From positions 1 through 16,570 of the forward strand of contig JANBTH010000478.1 in NCBI GenBank assembly GCA_027578815.1: 16,570 nucleotides of DNA, given 5' to 3'. The position numbers and the translations under genes were made by a program. Under the pieces are notes generated by a model. It was not told the origin of the DNA. It was given only the letters and a program-made list of their open reading frames with translations, and searched no databases. The first letter of the stretch is position 1. Every line of letters begins with the position of its first letter. Shown here in pieces: positions 6,965 through 16,044 of the stretch. Source of the DNA: Coemansia sp. RSA 1804. Lineage: Eukaryota > Kickxellomycota > Kickxellomycetes > Kickxellales > Kickxellaceae.

Positions 6965-9900
6965 GCAAATAAATAAAATAAAATAGCAGAGGAAAGGAGA
7001 TGAGAAAAAGACATTCTCGCAAAATGGAGAAAGACAAAACCATTGTTACATGAACTATTCCAAGGGATAATGGTTCTCATCTTTTTCATTTTACTCAAGT
7101 TATACTACTCTAGTCTTGTTCAAAGGTTGACTAAAGAAGTGGTAAATAGAGAAAAAAGTCACTGGAATGGTTTATTATCCAACACACCTTGCACGTGTGT
7201 GTACTGGGAGGGTGATGTTTCGATTATTGAAATTGTTGTTCCGTAAATGAAATTCTCTATGGAACGTTGAATAATTTGAATGGAAAACAAAAAAATTTAT
7301 ATCCCTCAAATGTATTGGCTCTTTTATGTTATATGAACGTAGATCTCTTTTTCACTTTAACATTACATAAATCATCCCATGTGTACAATTAGAATTAAAA
7401 TTTGATTCTATTTTTTGTCTAATTGCTCTTATCAGACGAATTGGCACAACTCCCCAGGATACATGGGAAGAGAAGAGAAGAGATGAGTGAGTGGCTTGGG
7501 CGGATTACTGTTTTTTGGTGGGGGGAATGGTTCAATTACCGAGTGAAGGAGACAATAATAGTAAAAAGGCTGGCCGGATCAAATTCGGAGCAAGTAGGAG
7601 AGAAGGACCCCTTCCATCCATTATTCGGTTTTGGAACATAAAGTATCCTCTACAGAAAGACAATTTATTTTGAATAGCGTGTGGAATCCTTTAAAACTCT
7701 TTTCTTGCTTCTTTTTCTTTCTCTTTGTCTTTTATTTTATTTTTTACTCACACGTCAAACGATGTATGTTGAAAGAATAAACATATTATCCAACCACTAT
7801 ATGGGTCTTTCTTTATCATTAAATGGCTGCATAATCAATTCAAAGAAAGAAGCGAAAAAAGGGCCGTTTTTTTTTCGGTCACTCTTGTATCCTACATTCC
7901 ATTCTTGTTTTAAAAGCGCTGCCATTGAGTATGGTAAATTGCAACCAATAAGACACAGACAATTATACACCGGAGACAATATCAATAACAAAATTTTTTA
8001 AAATAAAGCACAATGTATTTCCTTTTTCTTGCAAAGCACAAATCAAGGGAGGCGTTTTTTACCTGCCTCAACTCTTTTTCCATTAGTGTAAGAGATCCCA
8101 CAAAAATAAAAGAAAACAAAAAAGACAAGAATCTCCACTTTTTTTATCGTTGTTGACTGAACAAACAACACGAATTTGTACACACACAAAAGGAAAAGAA
8201 AGGAAAGCGCACGTACCCATTGTTCTGTGACAAACTTCCCATATACACATTCCATTTTAATTTTTCATTTTGGTTCACACGTTTCATGCTTTGGCATAGA
8301 AAAAAGTAAAACAAAATGCCCTTTTGTTTCTTATCTTTTTTTCTGACACCATATTCCCCCAACCAAAAAAAGATATTTTTATCCTTCCAAAATGGTATAC
8401 TGTTCTGGACATTCCAAATCCGTTCTTTTCTTTTGCCACTCCTGAAGCTTCCATAAATGTGCAACAATTGCTTCTTTTTTGTTACAATACATGCTCTTAT
8501 CAAAACCAGAGTTGAGTGGCATTTATTGTATTGTGCTTTTACAGAGCTGTGGATAGTGTGTATATGTTGTGCAGATGCAATCTGTTTAACCATGGAAAAG
8601 CGTACTTGCACATATATGAGTGGCAAAATACATCTCAAATGGCGTCTTTTTTATTTGTTGTTTTCTGTCTGTATACATGAAATGTCAAAATATTCTAAAC
8701 TAAATATGCTGATGCTATGTTGTTTGATAAACCAAAGACAAACAATGATGCCATATATTGACTGTTTTACCTATTAAGTATATAAGAGGTGAGCTGCAAT
8801 GCATTCAAAAGATTGTTTACATTTATATTCATGCACAAAGAAAGCAGTACAAAACAATAACAAAAACGATACACTGAGAGATCTGATAGAAAAAACACAC
8901 CGAGTGAGAGTAAGCAAATACGGCGGACTCAAGTCTTTTGTGTTTGACATGTGAGATGGAACAAGTCAATTCTTATTTCCATTTAATTTAATTTTGCAGA
9001 CATGCAGCCATACGTGCGGTCTGTGTGAGCGTGCAAAAAAAAAGCAACAGGCAACAGAATCACTTTTGCCAAGCGTTTTTAAAGCAAAATCAAAAAGAAA
9101 GTGTAGAATGGAATATGTGTGTTATGAAAATACAGCGTGTCTGCCATCTATCAACTCCGCATCTCTTACGTCGCTGTTTCTGATGATGTTGTTGATGTTG
9201 CTGTTGGTTTTCACCGAATGGAATTGACCACTATTATGAAACAAAAAACACCTTTTTCCGCAGTGCTGTACGCTTGACAATACATCCAAATTCACAAAAT
9301 GTGCCCTGCCATATGTTGTGTTTGGATTGGTACACGTGTGTTTACGCTACGCCTGTGGCTGCTTCAAGATCGTGTATATGAGCAATCAAACTCGTGGTTT
9401 TGCGTGTCGAGTATATTGAAAGTAACGAGACCTCTTACATTTCAATATGCAGACTGATGGCGTATGTGTACCAGAGATATCAGCTAAAAGAAAAGCACAG
9501 ACGCTTAATCTTTTCCTTTATTTCTATTTTAAGATGTTTTTATTAGCCTCCTTTTGCCACCACAGAATCCTTGAATGGCTTTACAGAACTTGACGTTCAA
9601 CTCTTTTTAGTGCATCATTGCTCTCCTTGTTTTTTTGCGCAATTGGAAAGCAAAATGAGGGTATTTGCGCTTTTTTGTCCTCCCGTTTAATCGTGAGTGT
9701 TTGGTGGCCATGCAAAAGCAGAGCCACATGCGGGTTGCATGTAGAAACAAAATCAAGCTGGAGCAGGAACAAAAGGAAAGAAGAGGGGGAGGGCGTGCTT
9801 ACGCTTCTATTCTGCTTGTTGTGAAGTGCATGGAAGAAGACCTCCGTTCACAACCCACCCCCTGTTGCTTGCGCTTTCCCACTCTGATAACACATTGTCT

Positions 9901-10090
9901 TTTGCTCTTTCCTTTTTTCTGTTGTGTCTTGCACCCAAGCAATGGACTTTTTGTTGTTGTTTTATTTCGCATCCCGCTTTATGCCAATTTTTCAGAATAT
10001 TTGCTTGCCCCATTTCATGTTACCGTCATTTCTGCCGCCCTCCTCCCGCCTTTTTCTTCTGATATAGGGTCGGACTTGAGCACAGAAGGC
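6965..10090. other. Gene-free AT-rich region, left half
   Basis: This stretch follows the start of the compact RING gene. ORFs on both strands are short and T- or K-rich. The longest, 164 codons on the minus strand at 8144-8638, lacks any recognisable motif. CACGTG E-box words occur at 7192-7197 and 9333-9338, about what chance predicts. A stretch around 9300-9480 is less pyrimidine-biased than its surroundings and contains a strong hairpin. No tRNA or rRNA was recognised by eye. Confidence 0.5.
9411..9450. repeat. Long-stem hairpin in gene-free DNA
   Basis: Bases 9413-9421 (ATATTGAAA) pair with 9440-9448 (TTTCAATAT). After a one-base bulge at 9439, 9422-9425 (GTAA) pair with 9435-9438 (TTAC). 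Outside these, a G-T wobble (9412/9449) and a G-C pair (9411/9450) extend the stem to about 15 bp around a 9-nt loop. It could be part of a structured RNA or a small inverted-repeat element. Confidence 0.65.
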
Positions 10091-10099
10091 ATATTTGGA

Positions 10100-10107
10100 T
10101 ATAAATA
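10100..10107 (+). promoter_or_regulatory. Isolated TATA box in gene-free DNA
   Basis: TATAAATA in the context GGATATAAATACC is a strong TATA match with no protein-coding gene immediately downstream. Pyrimidine-rich sequence follows on the plus strand, as in many fungal leaders. Confidence 0.35.
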
Positions 10108-10797
10108 CCTTTTTTGCACAGCATCGACAAATTCCTTTTTTTCTTTTTGTTTACTCAAGATACCTACGAGATTATTGGCTTTTTTCTCTCTCTATCCTTC
10201 ATTTCCGTTTCTTTTTGGTATCATTAGTGTTAGAGTTTTTTGATTTATCCCACTCTGCCATAGTAATCCAGCATACATTTCCTCTCTTCTATATACACGT
10301 TCGCTAGCAATTGATTTTATCTGGAACCAAAGAGTATCATTTTGATTGTGTTACTCGCTTCCTGTAGATAATTCACAGAATAGTAGCCTTTCGTTTTTTT
10401 CCTTTCTTCACTATATTCGAAATAATTGCTGATCAGCATTGATTGACGGTTACTACCATCTATCTGTCCAACTCTTACTACCTACCATCCTCGTTCTTTT
10501 TTAGTGGTAGCCAGCTCTCGTCCATTTTTCAAAGGTAGATAAATTATTTGCATTTTTATTCTAATAATTCTTGTTATTTTCCTTTAACCCGCATCTGTTG
10601 CAAGATCTATAGTAGATTTACAAAACATTTGTCTAATGATATTTGCGCATCGTGTTCTGTATTGATTCTGTGTAGCCAACAACGTACCAGAAGTGTGGGT
10701 CGCAAATTAGATAATAAGCACACCTAGAAGACCTTGCTCGCCCATCTCTTTTCGTCATCATTCATTTATTCACTATCTGTTTATCTGTACCTGGAAA

Positions 10798-10817
10798 CCA
10801 GCAATAGCAATTGCTGG
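10798..10817. repeat. Perfect 8-bp hairpin
   Basis: CCAGCAAT and ATTGCTGG flank a four-base AGCA loop. The hairpin ends 26 nt before the GTAAGA donor-like site at 10844. Confidence 0.7.
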
Positions 10818-10843
10818 CTGTAAACGTTAAATTTCTTTAAAAG

Positions 10844-10919
10844 GTAAGATTGACATATTTTTTGTTTCCTTTTTGTTTCCTTTTCCTTCTCCACATATCT
10901 TGAATTCTCTTTTGTACAG
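10844..10919 (+). other. Candidate 76-nt GT-AG intron
   Basis: The segment starts AAAG|GTAAGAT, a near-consensus donor, and ends TTTTGTACAG|ATG after a long pyrimidine tract. A length of 76 nt fits fungal introns. The branch site is weak: TTGAC lies too near the donor, and CTTGAAT is only a loose match. An ATG follows the acceptor directly and opens 52 codons (10920-11078) with no recognisable similarity. No coding exon upstream was identified. Confidence 0.3.
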
Positions 10920-12518
10920 ATGCATTTTGCATGGACTGCGGACTCTTGCTCGCTCGCATGCATGCATACATTCCTTTCTTTGGTGTACTTGCAAACCCTG
11001 TTTTTTGTTTGTCTCTATCCGCCTATTGGGCAAGAACAAACAATTCTCTGGTTTGGAGGGGAAAAAGGGCCGAGATGATCGGGTTTAGAACGGATTTGCT
11101 CTAAATATATCTTGTTGAGCACGTGCCGTTTAAAGAGGATAACAGGGAAAAGAAATTAAAGCAATCTCTCACTTCTAATCTCTATTTCTCCCCCGCCAAT
11201 ATGTGCATATGAAAAAATTGTCTTGTCAGATCTGTTCACCGCAACATTCTCTCTATGGGACCCTCTCTCCCTATTCCGTTTCCTTCCTCCCTTTCTCCTC
11301 CTCCTTCCTCCCCGCATCATTCACTACAAGCAAACATGGCTTACAAAGGCAAAGGGAGGAGGAACATGATAAAGTGGAGAAAGGAACACTGTTCCCTCCC
11401 TCATTTTCCTTCCTTCCTTTTTTCCTTCCTTCGGTGTCTGTGTAAACAAAGGGGGCCAGTTAGTCATTATTTGCATTCTTTGGCAAAAGAAGGGGGAGAG
11501 AGCAATGGCGTTCTCCTTGTTCTTTGTCTTGACATTTACTGCTTTTATCCTGCTCACAGGGAACAGAGAGGGGAGACACAAAAAATACACTCCGCCTGTA
11601 CGCGCTTCAAAGCCTCACTCTATACGCCAAAGCAAATGAACAATATGCTGTCAACAGAGGGATGTATGGCATATAGCATTCTCTCCCATTCTTGGGCCAC
11701 GCTCGAATGGACGCTTTCCTTTCTTTCTTCTTGTCCATTTCCTTCATTTCTATTCATGCGGGAGAACATAAGGGTCAATAGCATAGCAATGACGAAATCT
11801 GAAATATGTCTTGCGTCTTGACGTTTTTCTTTTCGCTATTCTCTTTTCTTCTTTCTTTGGCTTGTTTCTGGCTGAGTTAAAGAAATACTTTATAGAAGGG
11901 CGGTTTTCTTTTTGTTATCTCTCTTTGTCTCTTACCCACTACACTTTTTTTTACTTACTATTCCTCTTCATTTCTTGTTACCATTCATTGTATATATTAT
12001 ATTGTATTGTGTTTTTCATTTCTTGCTTTGTCGTTTCCTTTTTACCAGCCATTCTTTATATGCGAAGCCAAGGGCATACAGCTATATCCCTTTTTGCTAT
12101 TTTTATCTCTTTTTCTTTCGCTTTTGGTGTACCGAAAGGGCCAATGTGGAAGACAAGGAGAAAAAGAACGACCTGCTAGATAACTGTGCGTATATTGTGT
12201 TTGTATGCTCCCTTCCACTCCGCCTTTTTAGTAAGCACAGAGGAACAGATCGCCTGTCACTTCCTATCCATTGTTTTGTGCATGTGTTGAGCAAGAGGCC
12301 TTTTTGTGGGAGGAAAAGAGTAAAGAGAATAGAACAGACCGGGGCTTGGTTTTAGGGCGGTTTTCCGCTTGATTTGTGGGCAGGGGCATAATGGCCGATC
12401 CCAAGCATGTTTCAAGGTCTGTTCATCCTTTTTCTTGTTCATTTTCTTTTCCCCAACATTATGCAATTCCACAACCTTGTGGGTAGAAAAACCCAGTTGT
12501 AGGAAATTAGGCGTGCCG

Positions 12519-12573
12519 CAAAACCTAAAACAACAACGAAAACAACAACAGAAAAACAACGAAAACAAAAACA
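12519..12573 (+). repeat. CAA/AAC-rich unstructured tract
   Basis: A 55-nt tract made almost only of A and C, with a few G and one T, built from CAACAA and AAAAC words. It stands out inside otherwise pyrimidine-rich plus-strand DNA. CAA-rich leaders are unstructured in RNA, but transcription here is unproven. Confidence 0.6.
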
Positions 12574-13020
12574 GTCCATCTCTCCCCCATGTCAGCAAAA
12601 TGCGACAAAAAAGAAAGATAGCGGGCGTGCATGGTGCTATGCTGGGTTGTCTAGATGGCTGCTACTGTTTGCTAGTGCTGCGGAGCTCCAAAAGAAACCC
12701 CACTCACTTGGAGAGGGGAAGATCTTTAAATATTCGACAATTTCATTCCTTCCATCCTTTGACGTAAAGGTGAAAGATATTCCCTTCATTAGTCCGCCTT
12801 TTTCCCTTCTATTTTCTCTTCCACCCACCTCTGCCACACCCCCCCGTTCCCTCGTCCGAATAATTTCCACATCCATATGTAATCACTTGTCCCAACCTTC
12901 TTTCTATTTCCCCCCCATTGTGTCGCATAAACCGTTTTTGGCCTAAAAAGATAGTGGGTCGGTTGGGTCCAATTTTTTATATTGGCGAATTCATTTTGTG
13001 TGTTTGTTGAAGACTTGCAT

Positions 13021-13027
13021 TATAAAG
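13021..13027 (+). promoter_or_regulatory. TATA box of the 13408-16044 gene
   Basis: TATAAAG is followed by a C/T-rich stretch (13038-13090) typical of fungal transcription start regions. A start near 13050 would give a leader of about 350 nt containing the short upstream ORF at 13218-13268. Confidence 0.5.
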
Positions 13028-13217
13028 TCGATAATTCTTCCACCTTGTTTTTCTATTCCTCTCCCTTTTTTTTCTTCTTTATTACTGTCCATAGACAGCT
13101 TTTATTGCTATTATCATCATAATCGTCTTCATCTTATTACTGCATTTCTGTCGACTAAACCGGTCTGAAAGAGAAAAAGCGTTAATTTCTTGTTTTGCTG
13201 CGTTTTTCCTTTATTGC

Positions 13218-13268
13218 ATGAAAGGCGCTGTGCTCTATTCTGTGTATTTTGGATACATGTCTACATAA
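13218..13268 (+). CDS. Upstream ORF (16 codons) in the predicted leader of the 878-aa protein gene
   Basis: ATG at 13218 opens the peptide MKGAVLYSVYFGYMST and ends at TAA 13266-13268, 139 nt before the main ATG. A second in-frame ATG is at 13257. No further ATG occurs between its stop and the main start, so ribosomes could reinitiate at 13408. It would act in cis to lower or regulate translation. Whether the peptide sequence matters is unknown. Confidence 0.4.
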   Translation: MKGAVLYSVYFGYMST

Positions 13269-13407
13269 TTGTAAATAGGGAGATATCGTAGATTTTTCTT
13301 TACAAACCGCTCATTATCATCGCAAAACGAATATTCTGATTATTCTGGATCACATATCGCTTGAGCCGTAATTTATTCACAAGCCTCTCCCCCCAGACCG
13401 AACAATC

Positions 13408-16044
13408 ATGTCACCATCAGTAATAGCAGCGCACGGACCCAGCGACAGCGATGTGCATAAGCAGCATGCGGCATCGACGGGAGCTGTGGCTAAGCTTATT
13501 TCCGAGGAGCTGGACAATGCGCTGTCGCCGCTTTCATCGTCCACCATCACCATTGCGTCGCTGGGGTCGTCGCTGGGACTGGCCAACGTTGGCGGCAAGC
13601 TGGGCGGCAGCCACGCAAGGGGCTACGACATGGCAGGCGTTGCCACCGACAGAGAGGAAGGCCCCGAATCCAGCTCTAGCAGTGTCAGGAGCTCCCGCAC
13701 CACATCGCCGAGAATGGCGGCAACAGACGACAGTGGCTCCAGCACCGAAGCAGCGGCTGACACTGAAAGCAGCCCATCTGTCAAGGCAGTTGGTGGCGAT
13801 GACGACACGTATAGCAGGCGTGGAACAGTGGAGGCAGCAGAAGCAGCAGCAGAATTGCCAGCACTGCCAGCGTCATCGCGCATAATTTCCGCAAAGCAGA
13901 AGAAAGCGTCGCCAGCCATGCGTTCCATCAGCATGGATTACACCCACGCCTACGCCTCCTCCATCCAGGCATCGCCTTCATCTTCATCCTCGTCCCCGCC
14001 ATTGCAACTGCCCCTGCCACTGCCACTGGGCGCCCCTGCTTTTTCTTCAGGCAATGAAGTCGGAGGGGAAACAGCAGATGAAGCAAAGTCTCAGCCAAAC
14101 GAAGCTGCATCTTCCCCACCAGAAGAGTCGCGCACGTTCTTTGCGCAAAGACTGCTCGGCCCCCTGTCAAAAAGGAAAAGCGTAGTGCTTTTGTTGGGCA
14201 TCGACAGCAAGAAAAAGGACAAGAAGAAGCAGCATCAGGTGGTGGCCGCCGGAGAATCCAAAGCCGAGGCCAAAGCAAAGACGAAAGCGGCTTCTAAAAA
14301 TAAGCGTGAGGCTGGTGATGACGATGGGGAAACCCCAACAACAACAGCAGCATCGGCAGCTGGGGCGGAAGCTGAAACAGAAATGGAAGGAGTGACGGCA
14401 AACTCGTCGCCCAGTCAGCCAAAGCAGAAGCACAAGTCGAAGCCAAAGCAGCAGGCCCAGCGCTCGGTGCCGTCCAAATCGTTGGACTTAGGCAGGGAGC
14501 TTCTTTCGCAGGCGCGCGGCCCATTCAACCGCCGCGCAATGCAGCGCACAAAGGGCGAAAACGCCATCTACGCAGGCAAGGGCGACGCAGCCAGCACTGC
14601 AGCAGCACCAACACTAGCAATGGGGCCTGCGCGGTTCCAGGAGCTGCCGCGGTCGCTTGCAGCACGGCTGGGATTCAGCAGCACGCTTGCATCGAAGGCA
14701 CGGCGCGCCGGTGATCTGCGCTTTGTAATCACGCCGCACGCCACGCTGCCCGAGGTAGTGGAGGTCATCGACTGCGAGGAAATGGTTCCGGTCTACCGCA
14801 AGATCTCGCGGTCTGGCAAGTCGTGGCACGAGACCTTCCATGAAGTGGATGTTGAGGCTGAAGAGAACGAGATGGCGCGCATTTCGAGTGCGCTGGGCAT
14901 CTACGGTGCTGCTGTCGACTTTGACGATCCCAACATGATGAGCGAGTACGATATGGCGGTGGCGCTTGGGCTGCCGTATCCGGGCATTGCAAACTACTAC
15001 GGCTCGGTCTCCAGCAACGCCAGCAGCAGGCCTGGGTCACTGCGCAACAGCGTGCCGTTTGGCAGCGCCATGCCAGCAGCAGCCAACACGGCGTCAATGT
15101 ACTACAGCGCCAGCGCAGGCGGCGCACTATCGATGGCAGCGCCTCGCGGAATGGCAGCGTCGGCAAGCGGGGCAGCATTGTCGGGCCATCTCGGCGCAAG
15201 CGCATCGTGCGCAACGTTCCACACAATGGCCGATGACTCCGAGAGCAGCAGCGGCGGCGGCGGCAGGAGAAGCGAGATGCCAATGGCGCTGTCAAATCCA
15301 AGCACCGCGTCGTTTGCCAACGGCGGAACCGTGCGCATGGGTCGCGCAAGCACCAGCATCGGCATGCTCGGCGGCATGCCCGGATCAATGAGCATGTATG
15401 GGTATGGGTCCGGGTCACAGGCGCAGCATCCGCTGCTCTTGCCAGCAATGCGGCAGCAGGGTCTGCTGTGGGAGGCGCTGACGCCTTATCCAAACCAGTT
15501 TCCGCTGCACATCAAGGACTCGCGCAGAGTCATTGACACGGCATCGCTGGCTTCGCTGGTGCTTGACCGCCAGAACTTCTGCTACCGGTTCCAGCTGGGC
15601 AGCACCAGAATGCGGTGGGCCGCCAAGCGCGTCAAGAAGAGCCAGCTTGCGCTTGAGTGCTACGTGCGCGGCGTGCTTGTGGCCGAGATCTTTGTCGATT
15701 ATGAGAAAGGCTATTCGCCATACAACATGCCGGCCAAGTCTGCCGACAGAAAGCAGAAGCAGAAGCAGGCGCCGCCAGAGTCAAGGATAGACAACGGCAG
15801 CGGGGCTTCTACTCCGTACTCGCGCACAGCCAGCGATGCCTCTGGCAACAACTACATTTACAACGGCGCGGATGGAAGCAGCAACGATGGCAGCAGCAGG
15901 AGCAGTGTGCCCGAGGACGGGACCTACCCGATGATGACCATTCTATCGTCGGCCTTCACTCATCTGGCTGCGCTGGACGAGGATATTGTGGAGTCGTTCA
16001 TTGTGTTCTCTGGCATCCAGGTGCTAGAGTTCTTGCATCTGTAA
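13408..16044 (+). CDS. Large mostly disordered fungal protein with conserved C-terminal blocks (878 aa), function unknown
   Basis: Residues 1 to about 430 are low complexity: Ser/Ala/Thr/acidic runs, polySer (190-196), an LPLPLPL stretch (201-207) and Lys-rich segments (268-300, 338-348) that could be nuclear-localisation signals. Ordered-looking blocks begin at about 435-485 (DLRFVITPHATLPEVVEVID, then VYRKISRSGKSWHETFHEVD). A Gly/Ala/Met/Ser-rich stretch (530-680) intervenes. Further blocks are at 685-773 (NQFPLHIKDSRRVID, FCYRFQLGSTRMRWAAKR, VRGVLVAEIFVDYEKGYSPY) and, after a Ser/Asn-rich insert, at 840-878 (ILSSAFTHLAALDEDIVESF), ending at the stop. The strand-rich blocks closing with a hydrophobic helix after LDED recall the tubby C-terminal / LURP-one fold, but this is an inference from pattern only. 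No enzyme motif is seen. The frame is intronless, starts at the first ATG after the leader, and has high GC unlike its flanks. Confidence 0.85.
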   Translation: MSPSVIAAHGPSDSDVHKQHAASTGAVAKLISEELDNALSPLSSSTITIASLGSSLGLANVGGKLGGSHARGYDMAGVATDREEGPESSSSSVRSSRTTSPRMAATDDSGSSTEAAADTESSPSVKAVGGDDDTYSRRGTVEAAEAAAELPALPASSRIISAKQKKASPAMRSISMDYTHAYASSIQASPSSSSSSPPLQLPLPLPLGAPAFSSGNEVGGETADEAKSQPNEAASSPPEESRTFFAQRLLGPLSKRKSVVLLLGIDSKKKDKKKQHQVVAAGESKAEAKAKTKAASKNKREAGDDDGETPTTTAASAAGAEAETEMEGVTANSSPSQPKQKHKSKPKQQAQRSVPSKSLDLGRELLSQARGPFNRRAMQRTKGENAIYAGKGDAASTAAAPTLAMGPARFQELPRSLAARLGFSSTLASKARRAGDLRFVITPHATLPEVVEVIDCEEMVPVYRKISRSGKSWHETFHEVDVEAEENEMARISSALGIYGAAVDFDDPNMMSEYDMAVALGLPYPGIANYYGSVSSNASSRPGSLRNSVPFGSAMPAAANTASMYYSASAGGALSMAAPRGMAASASGAALSGHLGASASCATFHTMADDSESSSGGGGRRSEMPMALSNPSTASFANGGTVRMGRASTSIGMLGGMPGSMSMYGYGSGSQAQHPLLLPAMRQQGLLWEALTPYPNQFPLHIKDSRRVIDTASLASLVLDRQNFCYRFQLGSTRMRWAAKRVKKSQLALECYVRGVLVAEIFVDYEKGYSPYNMPAKSADRKQKQKQAPPESRIDNGSGASTPYSRTASDASGNNYIYNGADGSSNDGSSRSSVPEDGTYPMMTILSSAFTHLAALDEDIVESFIVFSGIQVLEFLHL

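Larger units (their letters stand above)
10108..13020. other. Gene-free pyrimidine-rich region, right half
   Basis: The plus strand is strongly C/T-biased, for example at 11271-11310 and 11392-11432, where TTCC/CTCC runs dominate. It holds an intron-like segment (10844-10919), a hairpin at 10798-10817, a CACGTG at 11120-11125 and a CAA-rich tract at 12519-12573. ORFs of up to 188 codons look like products of biased composition. It may be upstream regulatory DNA of the 13408 gene or a noncoding transcription unit. Confidence 0.5.

Noticed and set aside
7488..7545. tRNA-like A-box (TGGCTTGGGCGG) and B-box (GGTTCAATTACC)
   Set aside because: The A-box lacks the conserved A. I could not pair an acceptor stem or anticodon arm by eye.
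8144..8638. Minus-strand ORF of 164 codons in the gene-free region
   Set aside because: It lies in T/A-biased DNA and its protein is a mix of F, K, C and I with no motif. It looks like a chance open frame.
9181..9460. C/D box snoRNA-like words (TGATGA at 9181 and CTGA near 9454)
   Set aside because: The spacing of about 270 nt is too long for a box C/D RNA and no terminal stem was seen.
7192..11125. Three CACGTG E-box words as a regulatory cluster
   Set aside because: The number is only slightly above chance for 6.5 kb and they are spread kilobases apart.
11255..12355. Overlapping plus-strand ORFs of 122-188 codons that look like membrane proteins
   Set aside because: The hydrophobic look comes from C/T-rich DNA giving Phe, Leu and Ser codons in all frames. 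Several overlap one another in different frames.
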